A stretch of 64,000 bases of DNA from Phycisphaerae bacterium (GCA_029260215.1 JAJDDQ010000067.1:62001-126000); one strand, 5' to 3'. Positions 42,498 through 52,001 are shown, numbered from the stretch's first letter. Translations and numbers: made by a program. Notes: generated from the sequence alone by a model not told the origin.

Positions 42498-43592
42498 CTA
42501 TAAGATCGACACCATTTCCCGCTCGGACGCCGTGCGTCCGGCTTCTCTCAAGGCGAGAAACGGATATTCCACATTTTGACGCAACCAACCGGTCAACGTT
42601 TCCCGCCAACGCTGATAACCGTCGATCGCTCCATCGTGACGTATTTCGTGCTCGATTCTGTCGCATTCATAAATCGCAGCCAGCACGGCGGCTGCGCGAC
42701 GATCGTCCATTCCGTTCAACAACGACTCGAAGTAAATCGGATCGTTGATCGATCTGGCTTTGAACGCGAACGTCATCCCCAAAAGCACATCGCCCCGCCA
42801 TGCGTCCGGCATGAGCGCGAGCGCTTCGGCGGCGCGCTCGAGACGATCAATCTGCGTGAAAACGATGGCCAACCCGGTCCCGGCGGCGATGTCGCGATCG
42901 TGTTGACCGACGGCGCGGATTTCGCGAACAAGCGATTCCGGCTCACCCATGAATCGGAACCACAGACTCCTGCCAAGCCCCTGATAGGCGACGTTTCGTG
43001 CATAGCCGGGCAAGCCGGCGAACCTCCGCCGCCATCGTGCCTGCTTGTCGTAGTTGAAAAACCCGAATTTGAATCCGTAACCGTCCCAGCAGAGCGGGCC
43101 GTGCATCGGATCGATTTGATCGACGACGCGACAGATTCTCCCAACCGACGCCCGGCGCATAGCCAACCAGAACCCCAGCCCGACGTATTGAAGATGGCAA
43201 TATTGATCGTTGGCCTTAACCAGCTCAGTTTCAAAACACTTCGGCGAGACGGCGAGCGTTCTTCCCAGCGAAAAGCCCATAGCCGCCCCTTCGGCTGCGA
43301 ACGGTTTGTAGTGTCGGGGCAAAGAATCGACGTACTGCAACCAGCCGTCGTCGCGGCGGTCGCTGATCATCGCGTTGTACCCGCCCGCGAAGGTTTCGCA
43401 GATGCGCGTAGCCCGGTCCAAGTCCTGGGGATCGGTGATTTGGAAACCCAGTTTCCGGGGCGTCATCGAGGCGGGATTGATGCGGAAAACCGTCATAATC
43501 GACCGCCACAGGATCGCGAACGTCGAGTTGGAAACGGCGGCCTGCATAAAGGGCACGACTCTGCTCCGGGTTATTTCGCACGAACCAGCCAT
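42498..43592 (-). CDS. DUF1702 family protein
   Basis: A 364-residue protein with DUF1702 hallmarks: an N-terminal LGFQITDPQDLDRATRICETFAGGYNAMI region, FAAEGAAMGFSLG and a Trp/Tyr-rich centre (WDGYGFKFGFFNYDK, YQGLGRSLWF). The family has no established reaction; members are found in some polyketide gene sets, including enediyne clusters. Placement at the head of an ACP-KS-KS operon suggests a role in processing ACP-bound acyl chains, which is inference. An alternative start at 43547 is equally possible because neither has a Shine-Dalgarno sequence. Confidence 0.8.
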   Translation of the reverse strand: MAGSCEITRSRVVPFMQAAVSNSTFAILWRSIMTVFRINPASMTPRKLGFQITDPQDLDRATRICETFAGGYNAMISDRRDDGWLQYVDSLPRHYKPFAAEGAAMGFSLGRTLAVSPKCFETELVKANDQYCHLQYVGLGFWLAMRRASVGRICRVVDQIDPMHGPLCWDGYGFKFGFFNYDKQARWRRRFAGLPGYARNVAYQGLGRSLWFRFMGEPESLVREIRAVGQHDRDIAAGTGLAIVFTQIDRLERAAEALALMPDAWRGDVLLGMTFAFKARSINDPIYFESLLNGMDDRRAAAVLAAIYECDRIEHEIRHDGAIDGYQRWRETLTGWLRQNVEYPFLALREAGRTASEREMVSIL

Positions 43593-43602
43593 TTTACCGT
43601 GG

Positions 43603-43619
43603 TTGAACCTTTAGTTCAA
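43603..43619. promoter_or_regulatory. Inverted repeat upstream of the DUF1702 operon
   Basis: TTGAAC-CTTTA-GTTCAA, perfect 6-base arms with a 5-base spacer, 11 bp ahead of the DUF1702 start. Its placement suits an operator. GAAC-N5-GTTC differs from the known Gram-positive LexA box in spacer length, so no regulator is assigned. Confidence 0.3.
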
Positions 43620-43780
43620 AAACTCTTCCGTAAATCGACATCCAACGCACCCGGTATACGTGCCCCCCCGCCCAATCTGTCACCTCTTGTGTCCAATCCG
43701 TGCGTAGAACGCCGTGAAGGGCGAAAATGCGGCGTACGAGGGTCCGAAAATGTTACGTTCGCGTGGGCGAGACGACTTGT

Positions 43781-45379
43781 TCATTGTCGGCGGAGGAGGT
43801 GGTTCAACTCGGATTGGCGGAGGAGGCGCGAGGCGAGGGCGTAAACCAGAGCACCGCCGGGAACGGCCAAGACGACCTGAATCGCCGGCGAGGTGAAGGC
43901 TGACGACAGCGTGATCCAAGCAACGGGGGCAGCCATGATGACGGCGGCCAGGGTCGATCTGAACATGCTCCCAAAAAGCCCGCGAAGGTCCATCGGCGGC
44001 AGGCGGCGACGCAGCATCAGTGCCAGCATCGTGACCTGAACGACCGCACTGATGACGGTGGCCAGCGCGATCCCCGCCTCAGCCAGCGGACCGACCAGGG
44101 CGAAGTTCAAGGCGATGTTGACCACCACCGCCCCGGCTGCGACGCGGGCAGCGATGTTGTGGGCTTTGAGCGCGTAAAACGCCCGCACGAGCAGGTGCTG
44201 AGTCGCGTAAAAACAAAGGCCAAGGCTGTAGCAAACAAGGGCGCGGGAAACCCGTTGCGTACCGGCTTCCCCAAAGGCCCCCCGCTCGAACAGCGTGGTG
44301 ACCAGAGGATTGGCCAGCAGTATCAAGCCAACGCACGACGGCATGCTGATGAAAAAGCTGAGCCGCAAGCCCTTGGCGATTGCGGACGAAAGATCCTCCC
44401 AGCGTTTCGCGGCTGCGTGCGAAGCCAGCAGCGGGAAAATCGCGGTGGCGATGGCGATGCCGAAAACGCCGAGTGGAAGCTGGTACATGAAATGGGCGTA
44501 ACCGAGGACAGCCGGCCCCTTACCGTCGGGGATGAAGTAATCGGCGATGAGTATGTCGGCCAGCGTGTTCAACTGCACAGCCGACAGTCCGAGTACCATA
44601 GGCCCCATGAGCGTGACGATTTCGCGGACGTCACGATGTTTCCAATTGAGATTGAATCGCAATTGGAAACGGACGGCATGCAGGGACCATAATTGCAACG
44701 CGACCTGCGCGATGCCTGCGCACAGGACGGCTGCACAAGCGGCGTAGACAAGCGCCGTCGATTCCAGCCCGAAAGAGTAAGCGCCGACGACGATTGCGAC
44801 GATGACAAGGACGTTTAAGAGCATCGGTGAAGCGGCTGGGGCGCCGAATCGGCCCAGGGTATTGAGCAAGCCGCCGAGATAAGCGGCGACGCACACAAAA
44901 GCCATAAACGGCAGCATGATGGCTGTGAATTTCAGCGTCGAGCTCTCGGGATGGAAGCGGAGGGCGATAAGCAGAGCAGCCTCGCCGAGCAGGACAATCG
45001 CGATTAAAAATACTGAAAGCAGGGTAAAAACGCTTCCCGCGAGACGCGGCGCGTGGTCGATATCGTCATCGTGCTTGGCCCGTGCGAACACGGGGATGAA
45101 CGCAGCCGAGAGTGCGCCTTCTCCGAAAAGTCTTCGGGCGAGGTTGGGAATCATGAAGGCGATGCGGAAGGCTGAAAGGACCGCGCTGGTACCGAAGTAT
45201 TGCGCGTAGACGCCTTCCCGGATCAAACCGAGAATGCGCGAACACAGGGTCAGCCCTGCGATTAGCCTGGCTGAGGAAACTACGCGCTGTTCATCGGACA
45301 CGCGCGCGAATATAGTAGCGGCGCGTTGGACGGGCAAGAGTCGACTTGTTTTCACCGGCTCGACTTTTTTGTTTGTCAT
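43781..45379 (-). CDS. murJ: Lipid II flippase MurJ
   Basis: Flips the peptidoglycan precursor across the inner membrane. The 532-residue MVF-family protein has 14 predicted helices, beginning [28 protein letters not shown], then [28 protein letters not shown], the MurJ signature region carrying essential arginines, and the conserved [19 protein letters not shown] motif. The ATG at 45379 was chosen because upstream frame residues are not conserved and run over the divergent ferredoxin control region. Confidence 0.94.
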   Translation of the reverse strand: MTNKKVEPVKTSRLLPVQRAATIFARVSDEQRVVSSARLIAGLTLCSRILGLIREGVYAQYFGTSAVLSAFRIAFMIPNLARRLFGEGALSAAFIPVFARAKHDDDIDHAPRLAGSVFTLLSVFLIAIVLLGEAALLIALRFHPESSTLKFTAIMLPFMAFVCVAAYLGGLLNTLGRFGAPAASPMLLNVLVIVAIVVGAYSFGLESTALVYAACAAVLCAGIAQVALQLWSLHAVRFQLRFNLNWKHRDVREIVTLMGPMVLGLSAVQLNTLADILIADYFIPDGKGPAVLGYAHFMYQLPLGVFGIAIATAIFPLLASHAAAKRWEDLSSAIAKGLRLSFFISMPSCVGLILLANPLVTTLFERGAFGEAGTQRVSRALVCYSLGLCFYATQHLLVRAFYALKAHNIAARVAAGAVVVNIALNFALVGPLAEAGIALATVISAVVQVTMLALMLRRRLPPMDLRGLFGSMFRSTLAAVIMAAPVAWITLSSAFTSPAIQVVLAVPGGALVYALASRLLRQSELNHLLRRQ

Positions 45380-45457
45380 AAGGCCGTTGACAACGCGGGC
45401 CGCGGATTGGATTGTATATCCGCATCGACAAGAACGATTCAAACGAGAGGAACCGCC

Positions 45458-45796
45458 ATGACTCATGTTGTGGGTGAGCCGTGTATCAACTGTAAGTTTA
45501 CCGATTGCGTGGCTGTCTGCCCGGTGGATTGCTTCCACGAGGGTGCGAATTTTCTGGTCATCGACCCGGAAGTGTGCATCGATTGCGGATTGTGCATTCC
45601 GGAATGTCCGGTGTCAGCCATCGTGACCGAGGACGACGTGCCGGAGGAGTGGGCGGGCTACCTGGAGCTGAACGAGAAGTACGCCGCAGTCTGGCCCGTG
45701 ATTGACGCGCAGAAGGATCCGATGCCCACAGCCGAGGAATTCCGCGACACGAAGGGCAAGACGGACCTGCTAGACCCGAACCCGTTTGCCGGGTAG
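45458..45796 (+). CDS. fdxA: Seven-iron ferredoxin
   Basis: A 112-residue FdxA-type ferredoxin holding a [3Fe-4S] and a [4Fe-4S] cluster. Cysteine pattern: Cys9, Cys12, Cys17, Cys21-Pro in [14 protein letters not shown], and Cys40, Cys43, Cys46, Cys50-Pro in [12 protein letters not shown]. The C-terminal extension [18 protein letters not shown] matches this class. GAGAGGA with a 7-base spacer precedes the ATG. It is divergent from murJ. Confidence 0.95.
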   Translation: MTHVVGEPCINCKFTDCVAVCPVDCFHEGANFLVIDPEVCIDCGLCIPECPVSAIVTEDDVPEEWAGYLELNEKYAAVWPVIDAQKDPMPTAEEFRDTKGKTDLLDPNPFAG

Positions 45797-45847
45797 CAAC
45801 CTGTCAAACATCGAACGATGCCTGACCGAACGCGGGGATCGATTCAC

Positions 45848-46924
45848 TTATTGTGGTCGTGACTTCGCGGGGACCATTTCCGAGTCCGGTTGATCGGCTA
45901 GCGTCTCGCCGACATCGGGCTGCGCGGTATCGCCCGGATCGGCTGGGGCGACGGGTGCGGGACCGGTGGATTCGCCGGTCCCGGCGACTCGGATGATGGA
46001 GCCGGTCGGTTCGTTCGGAGTCAGCCCCAGGAGTGCGACGTAGAGCGTTCCGTCGGCGGCGAAGGCCAAGCCCGACGGGGCGGAAAGTCCATCGAGAAAC
46101 GTCTCCGGCTCGACGGATGCGTCGTCCGCGACGACCAAACGCATTACCCTACCCGTACCGAGACGGTTCGACGTGTAGATAGACTCGGCAAAGTAGATTT
46201 CTCCGCTGCCGGGATGGATGGCCACAGCAGCGATCACATCATCAGTAGCATACAACTCATCAAAGGCAGCCGTCGGATCATCAGCCGCTGCGTCGAAACG
46301 CACGATTGCGGATTGGGAAAAATCCGCGAACGCGACGACCACCGAACCATCGGAAGCAACCGCGACCGAGGCCGGTGCGCGACGACCGATCGGCGGGCTG
46401 CCGGTGTCGGATATCCACTCGGTTAAGGCACTAAACGACCCGTCGCCGTTGCTCTTGGCGCGAAAAACGCGGTCTGATTCGGCTGAGGCTGCATACAGGT
46501 CGCCGGTCACCGGGTGAATCGCCAACCCGCTGAAATTGCTGCCGGTGGGTGCAGCCAACGCACCAGCGGTCGACTCAACGCCCGAAGCGTCGAAAAACCG
46601 GATGCGGTCGTCGCCAGTGGCTGACCCTCCCTCACCGACAATTATCGTGCCATCCGCGGCGGCGAAAACGGACAGCGGACCTATGTCGTAGGGAAAAAAC
46701 GTGCCAAGTGGGAAATCGATCACGAGCGGCGTGCGAACGCCCTCAGCGTCGATGGCGAGAATTTGCCCGGCAGAGCTTTCGGCAACAAGCAGGGTTCCTT
46801 CGACGGTGACCGCAAGCCCCACGGGGTTGGCCAAATCGCTCGCGAAAGTCTCCGTGTCGGGCGTCGAAGAATTGACATGGCATCCGGAGGCAAGCAGCAA
46901 GGCACACAGGAATACCGTAATCAT
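45848..46924 (-). CDS. Beta-propeller lipoprotein
   Basis: A 358-residue protein beginning MITVFLCALLLASGC with lipobox LASGC, so likely a periplasmic lipoprotein. The body has NHL/SMP-30-like repeats (LANPVGLAVTVEGTLLVAES, SGLAIHPVTGDLYAAS, APSGLAFAADGTLYVALL). The C-terminus is a Pro/Ala/Asp-rich tail. No catalytic residues are recognised; ligand binding is likely. The start is uncertain: an in-frame ATG at 47071 would add 49 residues that include a translated family F repeat and would bury the signal peptide. Confidence 0.75.
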   Translation of the reverse strand: MITVFLCALLLASGCHVNSSTPDTETFASDLANPVGLAVTVEGTLLVAESSAGQILAIDAEGVRTPLVIDFPLGTFFPYDIGPLSVFAAADGTIIVGEGGSATGDDRIRFFDASGVESTAGALAAPTGSNFSGLAIHPVTGDLYAASAESDRVFRAKSNGDGSFSALTEWISDTGSPPIGRRAPASVAVASDGSVVVAFADFSQSAIVRFDAAADDPTAAFDELYATDDVIAAVAIHPGSGEIYFAESIYTSNRLGTGRVMRLVVADDASVEPETFLDGLSAPSGLAFAADGTLYVALLGLTPNEPTGSIIRVAGTGESTGPAPVAPADPGDTAQPDVGETLADQPDSEMVPAKSRPQ

Positions 46925-46985
46925 TGCGGAGGACACGGCTTGGGTTTTTGGGGATTTGACCGGGGTGGAATCAATGGCGACCGGA

Positions 46986-47014
46986 GAGTCCGCGCGGACT
47001 AAAGTCCACGGCTC
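46986..47014 (-). repeat. Palindromic repeat (family F, copy 2)
   Basis: Same core as the valS copy, with TTTA replacing TTCA at the loop. On the minus strand it would translate as EPWTLVRAD. It lies between the adenylate kinase gene and the lipoprotein gene, in the open frame upstream of the chosen start. Confidence 0.65.
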
Positions 47015-47037
47015 GTTGCGACCTGACTGAAACCGCC

Positions 47038-47646
47038 TCAAAGGTTTGTGGGGATGCATTCGTTCAGGCATTTCGATAGGTCGGACAGCACCGAGAGCGG
47101 CGGCTGATCCGCATTGATCCGGGCGATGTCGGAGGGATCGTAGGCGTCGAGGACCGGCGCGGTGGATTCATCGTAGACGCGCATTCGCTCGCGAATAACG
47201 TCTTCGTTGGCATCGTCGGGGCGGTTGCCTTTGAGTGCCCGGCCCTTAAGCCGTTCGATCAGCACGTTTTGATTGCGTATGACAAAGTGCATAATCCGAA
47301 CAATGTTCACATGCTCGGCCATCAATTCGACCTGGTCCATCGTGCGCGGGATGCCGTCAAGAATCAGCGTATGCCTTTCGAGATCGAGCGCGCCGCGCAC
47401 AACAAGGCCGTCCACATGCGCCCGCCAGACACGCACGGTCAGCTCGTCCGGGACGAGCAACCCCTTCGTGGAATAGGAGAGAAACTCCTGCCCAATGTCG
47501 CTGCGCTTGTCGAGCGAACGGAAGATGTCGCCCATCGCCAAATGGCAAATGTGCTCGAAACCACCGACGACAGCCCCCTGGGTGCCCTTCCCCGAACCCG
47601 GGCCTCCAAGAAACAAGACTGCTCGGAAACGATCCTGCCTGCTCAT
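47038..47646 (-). CDS. adk: Adenylate kinase-family nucleotide kinase with short LID
   Basis: Interconverts ATP + NMP and ADPs. A 202-residue protein with P-loop GGPGSGKGT (14-22), MGDIFR in the NMP-binding part and LILDGIPRTMDQ. The LID region (RLKGRALKGNRPDDANEDVIRERM) is short and lacks the zinc cysteines of the long form. Adenylate versus another NMP specificity cannot be settled by eye. ATG 47646 has GAGGAG with a 5-base spacer. It lies between a PPIase-type and a propeller lipoprotein gene on one strand. Confidence 0.85.
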   Translation of the reverse strand: MSRQDRFRAVLFLGGPGSGKGTQGAVVGGFEHICHLAMGDIFRSLDKRSDIGQEFLSYSTKGLLVPDELTVRVWRAHVDGLVVRGALDLERHTLILDGIPRTMDQVELMAEHVNIVRIMHFVIRNQNVLIERLKGRALKGNRPDDANEDVIRERMRVYDESTAPVLDAYDPSDIARINADQPPLSVLSDLSKCLNECIPTNL

Positions 47647-47703
47647 ATCCACTCCTCGGTATCGCCTGTCACGTCGCCGGCGGCTGCCCGCTTGGCTTGG
47701 GCG

Positions 47704-48876
47704 TTAACGCTCCTCCGGTTTCTGATCGGGATGGCGATTGTAGTACAACTCTGCCATCGTCGCATCGTGGACATTCACCTTAAGCCTTCTGATGATGTCG
47801 GCGTATGCTTCGCGCATCTTCTCCTGAATCACCTTTTCGCGTAAGACGGACTCCACGTCAGCCCGAACATTCTCAAACTCGACATTTTCACCCGGAATCC
47901 GCCGCTCAACGCGGATCAAATGGAACCACCCATCGACGAAAATCGGGTTGGAATCGATCCCCGGCGGCGAAAGGAAGGCCTCACGGCGGATCGCCTCCGG
48001 AATATCCGGGTCTTCGCGCGGGAACGGCGGCAGCAAGCCCAGGTTGTCGGCACTGGCTCGATTGGCACTGAAGCGGACAGCCAGGTCGCCGAATTCCACG
48101 CCGACGGTGCGTTCAGCCAGCACCTTGTCGAAATCCTCACGCGACGAAGTCTGGATGTGGCGAATCTGCACACGTTCACCGTACATACGCTCAAATTGCA
48201 GGCGAACCGCAGCCTTATCCAGTTGAACCTCGTCCTGCACCAACTTGCGCAACAGGGCGTTACGCTCGATGACAATCATGTACTCACCACGCACCGAATT
48301 GCGCGAAGCCAGCATTTCGTCAAGCAAAGACTCAGCCGCCCTGGTACGCAGCGCTCTGGAATCGCCGGCGGCTTCCTGCCCCAGCAACGCGTCCAGCGAA
48401 CGGATGTACTCGACCTCAATTTCGGCCCCCGACACTTTCATGCCCTTGTCGCGTGCAGCCTCTCGGACCGCGTGCAGCGCGACAAGCTGCTCCAGAAGAT
48501 TGACGCCATGCTCCCCGTACAAAAGGTCGTCAACATCGGATCGCATAACGGGTTGACCCGCGACGGTGGCAAGGACGACGGCACTGTCATGTTTGGACGG
48601 AGCAAACGTCGCACGCACCGCCGGTTTCGCGCGGTTGACTCTGATAGACTGCGCGACCGTAGCCGGTGCGGGCGCACGGTCCACAGGCGCACCGCAACCG
48701 TCCACACACAGCAACGCTGCGAGCAGCATCCAGAATGGCTGCCCGCACGCGACGCGACGACGACCCTCTCGGACCAGACCCCGGATTCGCCCCGCCCGCA
48801 AAGCCGCCGCACCGTCAAGAATTGGCGAAACTGCCCGTTGCTCGTTCCACCTTCGTATTGTTCCGCCCCGCTGCAT
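47704..48876 (-). CDS. Parvulin-type peptidyl-prolyl isomerase, SurA/PrsA-like
   Basis: A predicted exported folding factor of up to 390 residues. A hydrophobic stretch with cysteine (WMLLAALLCVDGCG, about residues 49-62) acts as signal or lipoprotein anchor. A SurA-like helical domain (VLATVAGQPVMRSDVDDLLYGEH...) follows, then a rotamase domain (VQIRHIQTSSREDFDKVLAE, FGDLAVRFSANRASADNLGLLPPF, GWFHLIRVERR). The start is unsettled: ATG 48876 gives a long basic leader, ATG 48729 starts at the hydrophobic core. A longer frame into the hydrolase region is rejected. Confidence 0.8.
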   Translation of the reverse strand: MQRGGTIRRWNEQRAVSPILDGAAALRAGRIRGLVREGRRRVACGQPFWMLLAALLCVDGCGAPVDRAPAPATVAQSIRVNRAKPAVRATFAPSKHDSAVVLATVAGQPVMRSDVDDLLYGEHGVNLLEQLVALHAVREAARDKGMKVSGAEIEVEYIRSLDALLGQEAAGDSRALRTRAAESLLDEMLASRNSVRGEYMIVIERNALLRKLVQDEVQLDKAAVRLQFERMYGERVQIRHIQTSSREDFDKVLAERTVGVEFGDLAVRFSANRASADNLGLLPPFPREDPDIPEAIRREAFLSPPGIDSNPIFVDGWFHLIRVERRIPGENVEFENVRADVESVLREKVIQEKMREAYADIIRRLKVNVHDATMAELYYNRHPDQKPEER

Positions 48877-48994
48877 GGCGGGCAGTTTCCCGTTCGGAGG
48901 CCGCGTCGTCAATGTCAAATGACGTGGTAGTTGTGGTTTGGGTTGATGATCTGATCGAGTGGGCGAGAAACTGGTGGGTTCGGGATGCATCCCA

Positions 48995-49076
48995 TGCTGG
49001 GTGCCACGGTCTGGCGTAGCCAGGCCGTGGCGTTCCGCAACCCCCACGGCCTGCACTGCGAATTGCCACCCGTTTG
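48995..49076. repeat. Inverted repeat (family C, copy 3)
   Basis: GTGCCACGGTCTGG...CCAGGCCGTGG followed by CCCCACGGCCTG and GAATTGCCACCC. The right end is shared with copy 4 at 50310-50336. It lies in the 300-bp gap between the PPIase gene start and the MBL hydrolase gene. Confidence 0.7.
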
Positions 49077-49176
49077 GGGGCGCTCTCATGGATTCGGAGC
49101 GAATCCCGGCTTGCGTGGCGGTTTTCCGCGTACGGGGATACCATGCCGTTCTTAACGGTCTTGCGGCGGACGGATC

Positions 49177-49965
49177 ATGCCAAACGCGGACGAAATCACG
49201 GTAACGCTTCTGGGCACGGGGACATCGCATGGCATTCCCATGATCGCCTGCGATTGTGCGGTATGCCTGTCCGACGACCCACGGGACAAGCGGACTCGGC
49301 CTGGAATTCACATCGCGTATCGGAATTGCTCGATTCTCGTCGATACCCCGCCGGAACTGCGTCTGCAATGCATCGCGAATGACATCCGCCGCGTGGACGC
49401 CGTGCTGTTCACCCACCATCACGCCGATCACGTCGTCGGAATCGACGATTTACGGCGATTCAATTGGATCACAAAGGGCACGATCCCGTGCTTCGCCTCG
49501 CCCGAGACAGCCGTGGAATTGCGACGAATGTTCCGCTACGGATTTGAAACCGACGAGTCGTACCCGTCGTCCGCACCGAGGCTGGACCTGCACGAGCTGG
49601 ATGCGTCCCCCGTGGAAATCTGCGGGCAACGCGTAATACCGATCCCGCTTTTTCATGGGCGGATGCCCGTGCTGGGGTTTCGGTTCGGCACATTCGCCTA
49701 CTGCACGGATTGCAGCCTCATCCCGGAAAATTCCTTCGCGCTGCTGGAGGGATTGGACGTGCTTGTGCTCGACGCACTCCGCCGAACGCCGCATCCGACG
49801 CATTTCAACCTGGAACAGGCCATCGCCGCAGCCAAGCGTATTGGGGCGAAGCAGACGTTTTTTACCCACATCGCGCACGAGCTTAAACACGCTGAAACGA
49901 ATGAGGAACTGCCCGACAGCATGGCCCTGGGCTACGACGGCCAGGTCATTTCGGCGCGGGCGTAA
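49177..49965 (+). CDS. PhnP-like metallo-beta-lactamase-fold hydrolase
   Basis: A 262-residue MBL-fold phosphodiesterase-type protein. The N-terminus LLGTGTSHGIPMIACDCAVC is the PhnP signature, with a probable extra zinc site at Cys25, Cys27 and Cys30. The catalytic metal motif is FTHHHADH (His80, His82, Asp84, His85), and later histidines include PLFHGRMP and FTHIAHELKH. PhnP hydrolyses cyclic ribose phosphates in phosphonate use, but no phn genes are near, so the substrate is open. Confidence 0.88.
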   Translation: MPNADEITVTLLGTGTSHGIPMIACDCAVCLSDDPRDKRTRPGIHIAYRNCSILVDTPPELRLQCIANDIRRVDAVLFTHHHADHVVGIDDLRRFNWITKGTIPCFASPETAVELRRMFRYGFETDESYPSSAPRLDLHELDASPVEICGQRVIPIPLFHGRMPVLGFRFGTFAYCTDCSLIPENSFALLEGLDVLVLDALRRTPHPTHFNLEQAIAAAKRIGAKQTFFTHIAHELKHAETNEELPDSMALGYDGQVISARA

Positions 49966-50076
49966 TCGACGTGCGTGCGTAATCTTGTTGGCGAAATCCA
50001 AAAATCACTCGCTGGGGCGTTTGCCCCGCCGGCGGGCAAATCATCCCAAAAATCGTCGATTCTGAGCTCAGCCGGG

Positions 50077-50110
50077 GGCGCGCGCTTTTTTTACCCAAAA
50101 AGCGCGCGCC
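50077..50110. terminator. Strong palindrome, possible bidirectional terminator
   Basis: Arms GGCGCGCGCTTTTT (50077-50090) and AAAAAGCGCGCGCC (50097-50110) are perfect over 14 bp with a 6-base loop TTACCC. A GC stem next to A/T runs resembles a two-way terminator, but the T run lies inside the stem. It sits about 110 bp after the hydrolase gene, in the 482-bp gap before cysS. Confidence 0.5.
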
Positions 50111-50223
50111 TCCGACGTTATATTAGTAGGAACCGGCGCCTCAATCATGCGGTACGGTCCCCGGACAATTGAACGTCAGGAGCAACACGATGACACGTAT
50201 TCGCGTTGAGGGATATCCCATTC

Positions 50224-50336
50224 TGGGTGACACGGTCTGGCGCAGCCAGGCCGTGGGATTCTCCAACTCCCACGGCCTACCAACTGTGCCGGTAGACCGT
50301 GCCACCCCCCACTACGAATTGCCACCCATTTTGGGA
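50224..50336. repeat. Inverted repeat (family C, copy 4)
   Basis: CACGGTCTGGCGCAGCCAGG with CCGTGG, then CCCACGGCC and GTAGACCGTGCCACC, followed by GAATTGCCACCC as in copy 3. It lies upstream of cysS, inside its probable leader or promoter region. Confidence 0.7.
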
Positions 50337-50447
50337 TGCATCCGCTCGCGTCGCGTCGTTCGTGCTCTGCTACCCACGGCCACCCCTTGCCGCTACCATT
50401 GAGTTTTTGGACTGAAATCGCTTAACCGGAACAGGATCCGAGCAACC

Positions 50448-51953
50448 ATGAGCCTGCGAGTTTACAATACGCTGACGCAAAAGAAGGAGCCGTTCGAGCC
50501 GCTCAACCCGCCAAAAGTGGGCATCTACCTCTGCGGGCCGACGGTGTACAAGCCAAGCCACATAGGTCATGCGGTGGGACCGGTGATCTTCGATGTCATC
50601 AAACGCTACCTCGTCCACAAGGGCTACGAGGTGACCTTCGTCGTCAATATCACCGACGTGGACGACAAACTGATCGTCGAGGCTGAGGCCCAGGGCACGA
50701 CCGTGCCGGAGCTGGCGGAGCGGGTGACCGCCAACTACCTCAACGGAATCAACCGGCTGGGTGTTGATTCGATCGATATCATGCCCAAAGCGTCGGAGCA
50801 TATCGGCGATATCGTCAAAACGATCGAGAAGCTGATCGCCAACGGCTACGCCTACGCGGTCGACGGCGATGTCTACTTCGACGTGAGCAAGGACGAAGAC
50901 TACGGCAAGCTGTCCAACCGGAAGCTGGACGATCAAAACACACATCGCGAGGTCGTTGGCGAAGAGCAAAAACGCAATCCGGGCGACTTCGCCCTTTGGA
51001 AATCCTCGAAACCGGATGAGCCGGCGGACGTGCGGTACGACTCGCCCTGGGGCTCGGGAAGACCGGGCTGGCACATCGAATGCTCAGCCATGAGCAGCCG
51101 CTATCTCGGCGACTCGTTCGACATTCACGGTGGCGGGATCGATCTGATTTTTCCGCATCACGAAAACGAAATCGCCCAATCGGAAAGCGCCTCCGGCAAG
51201 CCGTTCGCGAAATACTGGTTCCACAACGGCCTGACGCGCTTCAACACGAAAAAGGTCAGCAAATCCGACACCTCGATGCAGGAAGCGCTGAAGAAGATGA
51301 CACTCAGCACATTGCTCGACGAGCACGGCGGGGAGTTGCTGCGTTACTTCCTTATCAGCACGCAATACCGCCGGCCCATCGAGTTTTCAGACACCGAACT
51401 GGAGGCAAAGAAAAAGGGCCTATCCAATTTCTATCGCCTGTTCGAGCGGACCGAGCGCGTCTGCGGCAAGTCGGCCTACACGGACCCAGCCGTGCGCGGG
51501 GAAGAATGGTCCAAGGCACCCAAGAGCGAATTCGCGGATTTTGCGAAAGATGTGGATCACCATACCGAACGCTTTTTCGCAGCCATGGACGACGATTTCA
51601 ACACAGCCGGTGCAGCCGCAGCGTGCTATGAAATGACGACGCGCATCAACCGGTTTATCGAAGAGCAGAATCTCGAAGCCGGCGGGAGCGAGGCTGCAAA
51701 AACAACAGCCTACGCAGCCACACGGGCGATGATGGACCTCGGACGGATGCACGGGTTGTTCATGAAACCGCCGGAAAAAGCCGGCGGCGGCGGCGAAGCC
51801 GTCGGAAAGCTGATGACGGTCTTGATCGACGCGCGGGCGATGGCCAAAAAGGCGAAACAGTTTGAAATCGCGGATCACATTCGCGATGAACTGAAGGCGG
51901 CGGGCGTGACGCTCGAAGACCGCCCCGACGGAACACTGTGGCGGATGGAGTGA
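50448..51953 (+). CDS. cysS: Cysteinyl-tRNA synthetase
   Basis: Charges tRNA-Cys. The 501-residue class I enzyme has the zinc/substrate ligand Cys29 in LCGPTVY, HIGH at 38-41, WHIECSAMSS and HGGGIDLIFPHHENEIAQSE carrying the other zinc ligands, and KVSKS near 268-272 in place of KMSKS. The anticodon-binding C-terminus is complete (DHIRDELKAAGVTLEDRPDGTLWR). It is followed by ruvC 48 bp downstream. Confidence 0.97.
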   Translation: MSLRVYNTLTQKKEPFEPLNPPKVGIYLCGPTVYKPSHIGHAVGPVIFDVIKRYLVHKGYEVTFVVNITDVDDKLIVEAEAQGTTVPELAERVTANYLNGINRLGVDSIDIMPKASEHIGDIVKTIEKLIANGYAYAVDGDVYFDVSKDEDYGKLSNRKLDDQNTHREVVGEEQKRNPGDFALWKSSKPDEPADVRYDSPWGSGRPGWHIECSAMSSRYLGDSFDIHGGGIDLIFPHHENEIAQSESASGKPFAKYWFHNGLTRFNTKKVSKSDTSMQEALKKMTLSTLLDEHGGELLRYFLISTQYRRPIEFSDTELEAKKKGLSNFYRLFERTERVCGKSAYTDPAVRGEEWSKAPKSEFADFAKDVDHHTERFFAAMDDDFNTAGAAAACYEMTTRINRFIEEQNLEAGGSEAAKTTAYAATRAMMDLGRMHGLFMKPPEKAGGGGEAVGKLMTVLIDARAMAKKAKQFEIADHIRDELKAAGVTLEDRPDGTLWRME

Positions 51954-52001
51954 GTTCGTGGTAATTCGCGATTTTGAATTCCATTTTTGTGCGGGTCGGC
52001 G

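Noticed and set aside
48877-49431. N-terminal extension of the PPIase gene
   Set aside because: The extra ~185 codons overlap the start of the PhnP-like gene and cross a family C repeat, and they hide the signal sequence internally.
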